8,538 nt of DNA from Propionicimonas sp. GTDB lineage: Bacteria > Actinomycetota > Actinomycetes > Propionibacteriales > Propionibacteriaceae. Below the pieces are notes generated by a model. It was not told the DNA's origin. It ran no database searches and saw nothing but the letters and a program-made list of their open reading frames with translations. Positions 1-5,533 of the stretch are shown here, one piece after another. The DNA is taken from NCBI GenBank assembly GCA_031119515.1, contig JAVHXR010000100.1:1-8538 (forward strand), given 5' to 3'. Numbering within the stretch: position 1 is the stretch's first letter; each line of letters starts with the position of its first letter. The position numbers were made by a program, and so were the translations under genes.

Positions 1-24
1 GTCCGGCACCGCGGCGGCCGGCCG

Positions 25-1239
25 ATGACGGCGCCCGACCGCCGCCGGGCGCGCCCGGCGGGGGAGGCCGAGGGCCCGCGGGTGGAACGGGTCGGGACGG
101 TGTGGCGGATCCGGTCGCTGGCGGCGGCGCGGCAGGCGCTGCGGGCCAGGGACGCGACCCGCCAGGCCGGGTTCAGCGCCGAATGGATCCCGCGCGGCCA
201 CCTCAGGCACCACCCGATCCTGGTCTCGGACGGCCCGCTGCACGACGAACAGCGCAGCAAGGTGGCGCGCTTCCTCGCGCCCGCGGTCGTCCGGGATCGG
301 TACGGCGCCGCGATGGCGGCCTGCGCCGACCGGCTGCTGTCAGGGGCGGTCGCCCGGGGAAGCTGCCGGCTCGACGAGTTGGCGCTGCACTACACCGTCG
401 AGGTCACCGCCCAGGTGGTGGGGCTGACCGAGTCGCGGGTGCCGGCGATGTCCAGACGGCTGGTGAGCTTCTTCAACCAGCCTCCCCTGGACGTCACCAG
501 ACCGGGCCTCGGCCGGAGTCGCGCCCAGTGGGCCCGCGCGGGGATCAACGCGCTGGTGCCGATCGGACGGTTCTACCTGGCCGACGTCTGGCCGTCCATC
601 CGGGCGCGCCGCCGCCACCGGCGCGGCGACATCGTCAGCCATCTGCTCGACGAGGGCTACACCAACGCCGACATCCTGGTCGAGTGCGTCACCTACGGCA
701 CGGCCGGCATGGTGACCACCCGGGAGTTCATCGCGATGGCGTGCTGGCACCTGCTGTCAGACCCGGTGCTGGGCGACCGGTACCGGGTGGCGGCCGAGGC
801 GGAGCGGTTCGCCATCCTGAACGAGATCATCCGGCTCGAGCCCGTCGTCGGCCACCTGTACCGCCGCGCCATGTCCGACGTCTCGCTGACCGACGGCGCC
901 GGGTCGTGGATCGTCCCGGCGGGTGACCTGATCGACGTGTGCGTGCGGCAGGCGAATGCCGACCCCGAGGCCGTCGGTGAGGATCCGCTCGACCTGCGGC
1001 CGGAGCGGGAGCTGCCCCGGGCGGTCAACGCCGCCGTGCTCAGCTTCGGGGACGGTGCCCACCGCTGCCCGGGCCAGCCGCTGGCGCTGCTGGAGACCGA
1101 CCTGCTGCTGACCCGGCTGCTCGCACTGGCCCCGGTCGTGACCGTCGAGCCGACTCTGGACTGGGACAACCTGATCGAGGGCTACCGCCTGCGCGGGCTC
1201 GTCCTCGACCTCTCCGCCGCCAGCCCGCCCGGGGCCTGA
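25..1239 (+). CDS. Cytochrome P450 (bacterial class I type, family not assigned)
   Basis: This is a soluble haem-thiolate monooxygenase that would need electrons from a ferredoxin/reductase pair; neither is in the window. At 404 residues it has the usual length of actinobacterial P450s. The signatures are in order: an I-helix segment around residues 225-232 reading GTAGMVTT, the K-helix ExxR pair as E267 and R270, and the haem-binding loop FGDGAHRCPG with the ligand Cys348. In the I-helix the acidic residue that usually precedes the catalytic threonine is Val230, while Thr231 and Thr232 are kept. The ATG at 25 is the first start in the window and no clear ribosome binding site precedes it. 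The frame is open back to base 1, so the true start could lie upstream. The stop is at 1237-1239, about 20 nt before the repeat array. The substrate cannot be read from the sequence. The P450 identity is secure; the family is not. Confidence 0.95.
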   Translation: MTAPDRRRARPAGEAEGPRVERVGTVWRIRSLAAARQALRARDATRQAGFSAEWIPRGHLRHHPILVSDGPLHDEQRSKVARFLAPAVVRDRYGAAMAACADRLLSGAVARGSCRLDELALHYTVEVTAQVVGLTESRVPAMSRRLVSFFNQPPLDVTRPGLGRSRAQWARAGINALVPIGRFYLADVWPSIRARRRHRRGDIVSHLLDEGYTNADILVECVTYGTAGMVTTREFIAMACWHLLSDPVLGDRYRVAAEAERFAILNEIIRLEPVVGHLYRRAMSDVSLTDGAGSWIVPAGDLIDVCVRQANADPEAVGEDPLDLRPERELPRAVNAAVLSFGDGAHRCPGQPLALLETDLLLTRLLALAPVVTVEPTLDWDNLIEGYRLRGLVLDLSAASPPGA

Positions 1240-1260
1240 CGACCCGCTCCCCATCGAGCG

Positions 1261-1606
1261 CCGGCCTTTGGTGTCGAGGGCCAGTGCGTGGGGGGTGGCT
1301 GTCGGCAGGGCTGGTGGTTTGAGGGCCGGCCTTTGGTGTCGAGGGCCAGTGCCTGGGGGGTGGCTGTCGGCGCCGGGGGACTCTGGCTGGGTGCGCCGGC
1401 GCCCACTATGCTCCGCAGCAGCCGGTCGGCGTCGGATGCCCACGGGGGGTGGCTGTCGGCGGGGCTGGTGGTTTGAGGGCCGGCCTTTGGTGTCGAGGGC
1501 CAGTGCCTGGGGGGTGGCTGTCGGCGCCGGGGGACTCTGGCTGGGTGCGCCGGCGCCCACTATGCTCCGCAGCAGCCGGTCCGCGTCGGATGCCCACGGG
1601 GGGTGG
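1261..1606. repeat. Intergenic direct-repeat array: 65-bp, 154-bp and partial 154-bp units
   Basis: Three head-to-tail units each begin with CCGGCCTTTGGTGTCGAGGG, at 1261, 1326 and 1480. The unit 1326-1479 is 154 bp. The unit starting at 1480 matches it for 127 bp with one mismatch (G1428 against C1582) and then diverges after 1606. The first unit, 1261-1325, is 65 bp and equals a long unit lacking an 89-bp inner block. That block is bounded in the long unit by two copies of the 17-mer GGGGGGTGGCTGTCGGC (1355-1371 and 1444-1460, 89 bp apart), so one recombination or slippage event between the 17-mers explains the short unit. The inner block holds the palindrome GCGCCGGCGC (1391-1402 region) and TATGCT at 1407 and 1561. 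There are no terminal inverted repeats or transposase, so this does not look like an insertion sequence. Confidence 0.92.
1537..1566 (+). promoter_or_regulatory. Candidate promoter inside the repeat, upstream of the response-regulator gene
   Basis: TATGCT at 1561-1566 fits the actinobacterial TANNNT -10 consensus. A weak -35-like CTGGCT lies at 1537-1542 with an 18-nt spacer and matches TTGACA at only three of six positions. It would give a leader of roughly 60 nt before the ATG at 1636. An identical copy sits 154 bp upstream (TATGCT at 1407-1412) in the preceding repeat unit. This is inferred from sequence only and is uncertain because of the poor -35. Confidence 0.35.
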
Positions 1607-1625
1607 GTCACCGGAGGCCCCGGCC

Positions 1626-1631
1626 GGAAGG
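1626..1631 (+). promoter_or_regulatory. Ribosome binding site deciding the start of the response-regulator gene
   Basis: GGAAGG ends 4 nt before the ATG at 1636. It supports that start over an in-frame GTG at 1603, which lies inside the repeat boundary, lacks such a site, and would add eleven residues not typical of a receiver-domain N-terminus. Confidence 0.6.
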
Positions 1632-1635
1632 CACC

Positions 1636-2478
1636 ATGGCGCGCCCTGTCATCCTCACCGTCGACGACGACCCTGCGGTCTCCGCCGCGATCCGCCGCGA
1701 CCTGGCCGAGCAGTACGGGTCGGAGTACCGCGTGCTGAGCGCGGGCTCGGGCGTCGAGGCGCTCGACCTGCTCGCCCGGCTCGCCCTGCGCGAGGAGCCG
1801 GTAGCCCTGATCGCAGCCGACCAGCGGATGCCGCAGATGACCGGGATCGAACTGATGGAGGCGTCCCGGGGCCACGCCCCCGAAGCCAAGCTGCTGCTGC
1901 TGACCGCCTACGCCGACACCGACGTCGCCATCCGGGCGATCAACGAGATCGGCCTGGACTACTACCTCCTCAAGCCGTGGGATCCGCCCGCCGAACGGCT
2001 CTACCCGGTCGTCGATGACCTGCTGGGAGACTGGCGCACCGCCCACCCGGATCGCTCCGCGGAGTTGCGGCTGGTCGGGAACCGGTGGTCGGAGCGCAGC
2101 CACGACCTGAAGATCTTCCTCACCCGCAACCACGTGCCGTACCGCTGGTACGACGTGGAGCGGGACGAGGAGGGCGCCCGGCTGCTCACCCTGGCGGCGG
2201 CCGCGTGGACGACCTGCCGCTCGTCCTGCTGCCCGGAGCAGAACCGCTGCGCGCGCCCGCCACCGCAGAACTCGCCGACGCGCTCGGCCTGCGCACCACC
2301 GCCAGCCAGCCGCTGTACGACGTCTGCATCGTCGGCGCCGGCCCGGCCGGGCTCGCCGCCGCGGTCTACGCCGCGTCCGAAGGCCTGTCGACGGTGGTCG
2401 TCGAACGTGAGGCTCCCGGCGGCCAGGCCGGCCAGAGCGCGGCGATCGAGAACTACCTCGGCTTCCCGAAGGGGCTGA
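1636..2478 (+). CDS. Upstream fragment as it reads: receiver domain plus glutaredoxin-like segment with out-of-frame tail
   Basis: The sequence as given would encode 280 residues, of which the first 189 or so are meaningful. Residues 1-130 are a receiver domain: acidic pocket DDD at 10-12, phospho-acceptor Asp62 in AADQRMP, Thr90 in LLLTAYADTD, and Lys113 in LLKPWDPP, so it should be phosphorylatable. Residues about 144-187 (LVGNRWSERSHDLKIFL... and VPYRWYDVERDEEG) resemble a glutaredoxin-like fold without a CxxC. From residue 190 on the reading is out of frame, rich in Cys, Pro, Arg and Ser, and looks like nothing in particular until the stop at 2478. If translated, this would be a stand-alone receiver cut from its enzyme. 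The start rests on the ribosome binding site at 1626-1631. Confidence 0.7.
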   Translation: MARPVILTVDDDPAVSAAIRRDLAEQYGSEYRVLSAGSGVEALDLLARLALREEPVALIAADQRMPQMTGIELMEASRGHAPEAKLLLLTAYADTDVAIRAINEIGLDYYLLKPWDPPAERLYPVVDDLLGDWRTAHPDRSAELRLVGNRWSERSHDLKIFLTRNHVPYRWYDVERDEEGARLLTLAAAAWTTCRSSCCPEQNRCARPPPQNSPTRSACAPPPASRCTTSASSAPARPGSPPRSTPRPKACRRWSSNVRLPAARPARARRSRTTSASRRG

Positions 2479-3284
2479 GCGGCTCCGACCTGGCCCAGCG
2501 CGCACTCGCCCAGGTCGGACGGTTCGGGGCCGAGCTCGTGCTCGCCCGCGAGGTCACCGGTCTTGCGGCCCGCGGTCCGGTCCGGGCCGTCTCCCTCGCC
2601 AACGGCGCCGAGATCGAGGCCCGGTCGGTCGTCGTCGCCAGCGGGGTGTCCTACCGCCTGCTCGCCGCCCCGGGGACGGCGTCGTTCACCGGCCGGGGGA
2701 TCTTCTACGGCGCCACCGCGGCCGAGTCCGCCCAGACCGCCGGCGACGTCGTCCACCTGATCGGGGGCGCCAACTCGGCCGGGCAGGCCGCGCTGAACTT
2801 CGCCCGCCACGCCGCCAAGGTCGTCATGCTGGTGCGCGGGCCCTCCCTCGAGGCGACGATGTCGCAGTACCTGATCGCCCGGATCCAGGCCCACCCGGGG
2901 ATCGAGGTGAGGTTCCGCACCGAGGTGGCCGGTGCGGCCGGGGACGGCCACCTCGAACGGCTCACCCTGCTCGATCACGCCACCGGCACGACCGAGCAGG
3001 TCGCGGCGACCTGGCTGTTCGCCTTCATCGGGGCGGTCCCACGGACCGACTGGCTGGCAGGGGAGGCGGACTGCGACGACCACGGCTTCGTGGTGACCGG
3101 ACCCGAACTCGTCCGCCGCGGGAGCTGGCCGGCAGAGCGTCCGCCATTCGCGCTGGAGACCAGCCTCCCCGGGGTGTTCGCCGCCGGCGACGTGCGGCTC
3201 GACTCGATGAAACGGGTGGCCTCGGCGGTCGGCGAGGGCGCCATGGCAATCCACCTCGTCCACCGCTACCTCGCCACCCGCTGA
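2205..3284 (+). CDS. Downstream fragment: FAD-dependent, thioredoxin reductase-like oxidoreductase without CxxC
   Basis: This is the reductase part in frame 3, about 359 residues from the GTG at 2205. That GTG is only the first start after the frame change; it has no convincing ribosome binding site, and a GTG at 2085 is also in frame but would add out-of-frame-looking residues. Visible signatures are the FAD-binding GAGPAG after YDVCIV, GGQAGQSAAIENYLGFP as in thioredoxin reductases, a second nucleotide-binding GGANSAG for NAD(P)H, and the C-terminal FAD motif GVFAAGDVRLDS. At the place of the redox-active CxxC there is FYGATAAES, so the enzyme cannot be a classical thioredoxin reductase. 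The family is known to lack this disulphide. The electron acceptor is unknown. The stop lies 3 nt before the kinase start, suggesting coupled translation. Confidence 0.75.
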   Translation: MDDLPLVLLPGAEPLRAPATAELADALGLRTTASQPLYDVCIVGAGPAGLAAAVYAASEGLSTVVVEREAPGGQAGQSAAIENYLGFPKGLSGSDLAQRALAQVGRFGAELVLAREVTGLAARGPVRAVSLANGAEIEARSVVVASGVSYRLLAAPGTASFTGRGIFYGATAAESAQTAGDVVHLIGGANSAGQAALNFARHAAKVVMLVRGPSLEATMSQYLIARIQAHPGIEVRFRTEVAGAAGDGHLERLTLLDHATGTTEQVAATWLFAFIGAVPRTDWLAGEADCDDHGFVVTGPELVRRGSWPAERPPFALETSLPGVFAAGDVRLDSMKRVASAVGEGAMAIHLVHRYLATR

Positions 3285-3287
3285 GCC

Positions 3288-4685
3288 ATGGTCACCGAAC
3301 AGCCCGCGCGTCCCGGCGACCTGGCCGGCCTCACCCTCTTCGACGGGCTGAGCGCGCTCCAGGTGGCCGATCTCGCCTCGGCGGGGGCCGTGGTCTCGTT
3401 CGAGGCCGGCGAGGAGCTGTTCACCGAGGGGGCGCCGGCCGACAGCTGGTGGGTCCTGCTCCGCGGCGAGCTCGCACTCAGCCGGCACGTCGGCCGGGAG
3501 GACACCGTGGGCGCGCGGAGGGACGTCCCGGGACGCTGGGCAGGCGGGTTCCGGGCCTGGGACGACGGTGGCACCTACCTCGCGACCGGCCGGGGCGGAC
3601 GAGCCGGCGCGGTCTTCCGGCTGCCCGCCGCGGCGCTGCGGGAACGGTTCGCGCAGTGGTTCCCGTTCGGGGCCCACCTGATCGGCGGGCTCTACCACAC
3701 CGCCCGCTCGATCGAGTCGACGGCGCGTCAGCGGAGCTCGCTGGTGACCCTCGGCACGCTCGCCGCGGGCCTCGCGCACGAGCTGAACAACCCGGCATCG
3801 GCAGCCGCCCGGGCAGCCGATGCGCTCGAGACGGCAAGCCGTGCCGTGCTCGACGCGCTGGCCTGGCTGGCCACCCACGACATCTCGGCCACCCAGTTCG
3901 CCGAGCTGGACGGGCTCCGCGCCGAGCTTCCGGGCTCGGCCGGCTACCACGACGCCCTCGAGCGGGCCGATCGGGAGGACGCGCTCGCGGACTGGCTGCG
4001 GCGGCGCCACCAGCCCGAGGCCTGGCGGACGGCCGGGACGCTGGCCGCCGCCGGCGCCGACCCCGCCTGGTGCGACCGGGTCGAGGCGGTGCTGCCGGGG
4101 GAGAGCCTCGCACCGGCACTTGCCTGGGTTGCCGCCACCACCACCGTCGGCGCGCTGCTGGCGGAGGTGCGGGAGTCGACCCGCCGGGTCTCCGACCTGG
4201 TGGCCTCCGTCCGCTCCTACTCCCAGCTCGACCGGGCGGCGCGCCAGCGGCTGGCGGTCACCGAAGGGCTCGACAACACCCTGGTGATGCTCGGCCACAA
4301 GCTGCGGGACCGGATCGCCGTGGTCCGCGACTACGACCCGGGGACCCCGCAGATCGAGGGCTTCCCCGGCGAGCTGAACCAGGTGTGGACCAACCTGGTC
4401 GACAACGCCGCGGACGCGATGACCGACGGCGGGACGCTGCGGATCACCGTCCGGCCGGAAGGCCAGGGGGTGTTGGTCGAACTGGCCGACACCGGGGTGG
4501 GGATGCCGCCGGAGGTCGCCGCCCGCGCCTTCGAGCCGTTCTACACCACCAAGGACGTCGGCGCCGGCACCGGGCTCGGCCTCGACATCGCCCGCCGGAT
4601 CGTGGTCGAACGGCACGGCGGCCAGATCGGGATCGAGTCCCGGCCGGGCGCGACCGTTGTCAGGGTGCGGCTTCCGTCGGGGTGA
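3288..4685 (+). CDS. Soluble sensor histidine kinase with cNMP-binding-like N-terminal domain
   Basis: This is the probable cognate kinase of the fused response regulator just upstream; the ATG lies 3 nt after that stop. The 465 residues contain no transmembrane segment, so sensing is cytoplasmic. Residues about 14-125 resemble a Crp/cNMP-binding beta-roll (LTLFDGLSALQVADLAS, then GEELFTEGAPADSWWVLLRG), but the phosphate-binding cassette that holds cAMP is not recognisable. The H-box GLAHELNNP carries His164. About 110 mainly helical residues (185-295) separate it from the second dimerisation helix ending near SYSQLD. The ATPase domain has the N-box NQVWTNLVDNAADAM (364-378), G1 DTGVGM (401-406), the F-box FEPFY (415-419) and G2 GAGTGLGL (425-432). 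All catalytic elements are intact. The signal is unknown; the family pairing suggests redox or electron-transport state, which is inference. Confidence 0.93.
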   Translation: MVTEQPARPGDLAGLTLFDGLSALQVADLASAGAVVSFEAGEELFTEGAPADSWWVLLRGELALSRHVGREDTVGARRDVPGRWAGGFRAWDDGGTYLATGRGGRAGAVFRLPAAALRERFAQWFPFGAHLIGGLYHTARSIESTARQRSSLVTLGTLAAGLAHELNNPASAAARAADALETASRAVLDALAWLATHDISATQFAELDGLRAELPGSAGYHDALERADREDALADWLRRRHQPEAWRTAGTLAAAGADPAWCDRVEAVLPGESLAPALAWVAATTTVGALLAEVRESTRRVSDLVASVRSYSQLDRAARQRLAVTEGLDNTLVMLGHKLRDRIAVVRDYDPGTPQIEGFPGELNQVWTNLVDNAADAMTDGGTLRITVRPEGQGVLVELADTGVGMPPEVAARAFEPFYTTKDVGAGTGLGLDIARRIVVERHGGQIGIESRPGATVVRVRLPSG

Positions 4686-4689
4686 CAGC

Positions 4690-4701
4690 GGGCTCGAGCC
4701 C
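4690..4701. terminator. Palindrome just after the kinase gene, possible weak terminator
   Basis: GGGCTCGAGCCC is a perfect 12-bp palindrome starting 5 nt after the kinase stop codon. It has no T-tract and little room for a loop. It could help end transcription, as T-less terminators are reported in actinobacteria, but this is weak support. Confidence 0.25.
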
Positions 4702-4721
4702 CGGTCGAGGTGCGGCGCCGA

Positions 4722-4754
4722 CTTGGCCGAATCGGCTGCGCCACGACGGCCAAG
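4722..4754 (+). other. Inverted repeat in leader region before the membrane-protein gene
   Basis: CTTGGCCG (4722-4729) and CGGCCAAG (4747-4754) are perfect 8-bp arms around a 17-nt loop. A smaller hairpin, GCCG-AAT-CGGC (4726-4736), shares the left arm and would compete with it. No T-tract follows. It could be a terminator of the signalling operon or a leader structure of the next gene; the sequence does not decide. I see no known riboswitch signature in 4686-4826. Confidence 0.35.
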
Positions 4755-4813
4755 GTGATTGGCTGGAGATCTGGGGGGTGTCGGCGCCGCTGCGCGCGCC
4801 GTCGAGGGGTTCT

Positions 4814-4819
4814 GGAGGA
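4814..4819 (+). promoter_or_regulatory. Strong ribosome binding site deciding the start at 4827
   Basis: GGAGGA sits 7 nt before the ATG at 4827. It is the best Shine-Dalgarno match on the plus strand of the window and argues against the longer open frame from 4710, whose extra 39 residues are Arg-rich and cross the inverted repeat. Confidence 0.8.
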
Positions 4820-4826
4820 GCGCTCG

Positions 4827-5396
4827 ATGCCACCTGCCGTGGGTGCCGGCCGGGCGCCTGTGCCGTTGGACCGGCGCAGCCGCGCACTGGTCGGACTGGT
4901 CGCGGTGGTGGTCGCCGTCGCGCTGCCGGCACTGATGCGTTCGGTCGGGATCGCCTCCGACCAGGTGTCGCTCGCGGTACAGGGCGGCCTGGTGATCATC
5001 GTCGGTCTGGTCGCCGGCCCGGTGACCGGAGTCCTGGCGGGAGCGGCGATGGCTGTCGTCGGGTTCGGCCTGACCGGCTCCCCGACCGACTACCTGGTGC
5101 CGTTCGTCGCGATGGAGCTGGCCGGCTCGGGACTCGTCGCCGGCCTGCTCGCCCGCCGTCCGCTGTTCCCCCTCGCGGGCGTGCTGCTCGCCCAGGCCGG
5201 GGGCAGGCTGGCGCGACTGGTCGCGGTGGCCATCGCCGCGGACGGGTTCTCCGAGGTGACGGTGGCCATCGGGGAGGGCTGGGAGAGCGTCCGCGGCGGG
5301 CTGGTGGCGATCATGCTGCAGTGGCTCCTCGTGCCGCCGATCGTGCTCTGGTTGCGTGGATGGGCGGCGTCGCGAGAGGCACCGGAGCGGGCCTGA
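4827..5396 (+). CDS. Multi-pass membrane protein, ECF transporter S component-like
   Basis: The product has 189 residues, with a short basic N-terminus (LDRRSR, 14-19) followed by five or six hydrophobic helices at roughly 19-37, 46-64, 63-82, 89-109, 113-138 and 156-177. Size, helix number and small-residue-rich helices (VAGPVTGVLAGAAMAVVGFG; VPFVAMELAGSGLVAGLLAR) resemble the substrate-capture S subunits of energy-coupling-factor importers for vitamins or metals. S subunits share very little sequence, so the assignment rests on general character rather than a diagnostic motif. No ATPase (A/A') or T subunit gene is in the window; S subunits often share remotely encoded ones. The start is fixed by the ribosome binding site at 4814. 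A GC-rich hairpin follows the stop. It could equally be another small integral membrane protein. The ligand is unknown. Confidence 0.72.
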   Translation: MPPAVGAGRAPVPLDRRSRALVGLVAVVVAVALPALMRSVGIASDQVSLAVQGGLVIIVGLVAGPVTGVLAGAAMAVVGFGLTGSPTDYLVPFVAMELAGSGLVAGLLARRPLFPLAGVLLAQAGGRLARLVAVAIAADGFSEVTVAIGEGWESVRGGLVAIMLQWLLVPPIVLWLRGWAASREAPERA

Positions 5397-5404
5397 CGCC
5401 GCGC

Positions 5405-5418
5405 GGCGGCACGCCGCC
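5405..5418 (+). terminator. Candidate GC-rich hairpin terminator after the S-component-like gene
   Basis: GGCGGC-AC-GCCGCC forms a compact stem, realistically GGCGG-CACG-CCGCC with a 4-nt loop, starting 9 nt after the stop at 5396. It overlaps the palindrome CGCCGCGCGGCG (5397-5408). No T-tract follows. It lies ahead of the next gene's own promoter-like sequence, which fits an operon boundary. It may be only a by-product of high GC. Confidence 0.4.
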
Positions 5419-5497
5419 TGCTCTCGGGCGTGGCCGGCATCGTCGCGGCGACCGCTCGGCCGCCGGGAGCACCGCCAACCGGGTCCCCCGCACCCCT

Positions 5498-5526
5498 CGT
5501 TTCCGGGCCGGGCGCCGCCGTATGCT
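5498..5526 (+). promoter_or_regulatory. Candidate leaderless promoter of the SPFH gene
   Basis: TATGCT (5521-5526) matches TANNNT. The start codon ATG at 5534 lies 7 nt past its last base, where transcription would begin. No Shine-Dalgarno sequence precedes this ATG, which agrees with a leaderless mRNA. A weak -35 candidate, CGTTTC (5498-5503), is spaced 17 nt away. An ATG at 5522, inside the -10, is also in frame but would be untranscribed under this model. Confidence 0.5.
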
Positions 5527-5533
5527 GAGCGCC

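Larger units (their letters stand above)
1240..1635. other. Intergenic region between P450 and signalling operon, mostly repeats
   Basis: I see no credible gene in this 396-base stretch. Open frames crossing it on both strands are low-complexity Gly/Arg or Pro/Ala translations that follow the repeat units and resemble no protein family. The contents are the direct-repeat array (1261-1606), two copies of a promoter-like TATGCT, and a ribosome binding site just before the next gene. Confidence 0.8.
1636..3284 (+). pseudogene. Fused response regulator / glutaredoxin-like / thioredoxin reductase-like flavoprotein, frameshifted
   Basis: Read across two frames, this is one protein of about 549 residues. 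An N-terminal CheY-like receiver comes first, then a short thioredoxin-fold segment, then an FAD/NAD(P)H oxidoreductase of the thioredoxin-reductase superfamily. That fusion is a known bacterial family. Frame 1 carries it to about 2202 and frame 3 continues it from about 2202 with no loss of recognisable sequence. One missing G in the GC-rich stretch 2197-2205 (gcggccgc) explains the break: restoring it gives ...LAAAGVDDLPLV..., the expected linker. No slippery heptamer for programmed -1 frameshifting is visible. The downstream kinase gene begins 3 nt after the stop, as expected for the cognate partner. Either the sequence has an error here or the copy is genuinely split; I cannot tell which. 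The domain identity is firm, the status is not. Confidence 0.82.

Noticed and set aside
1261..1606. CRISPR array
   Set aside because: Units are 65 and 154 bp, directly abutting, with no short repeats alternating with unique spacers and no cas genes.
1261..1606. Insertion sequence or mobile element remnant
   Set aside because: There are no inverted ends, no target-site duplication and no transposase sequence.
1268..1738. Plus- and minus-strand open frames across the repeat array that look like a repeat protein
   Set aside because: The periodicity comes from the DNA repeat. No ribosome binding site or family resemblance is visible, and the frame runs into the response-regulator gene out of phase.
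2190..2215. Programmed -1 ribosomal frameshift producing the fused protein
   Set aside because: No X XXY YYZ slippery heptamer or spaced downstream structure is visible, and a single missing G explains the break more simply.
2001..4616. A very long minus-strand open frame (871 codons) opposite the reductase and kinase genes
   Set aside because: Its translation is Gly/Pro/Arg/Asp-rich with no family resemblance, and the plus strand carries clear conserved motifs throughout. Long antisense frames are normal in such GC-rich DNA.
4768..4790. A further copy of the 1261-1606 repeat near 4770 (similar GGGGGGTGTCGGCGCCG string)
   Set aside because: Only a short GC-rich string is shared, needing a 4-nt gap. 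Nothing of the rest of the unit is present.
3449..5533. Upstream extension of the SPFH reading frame far back through the kinase gene
   Set aside because: The extension is Arg/Gly/Ala-rich out-of-frame reading of the kinase and S-component genes. The real domain begins with the membrane helix after 5534.
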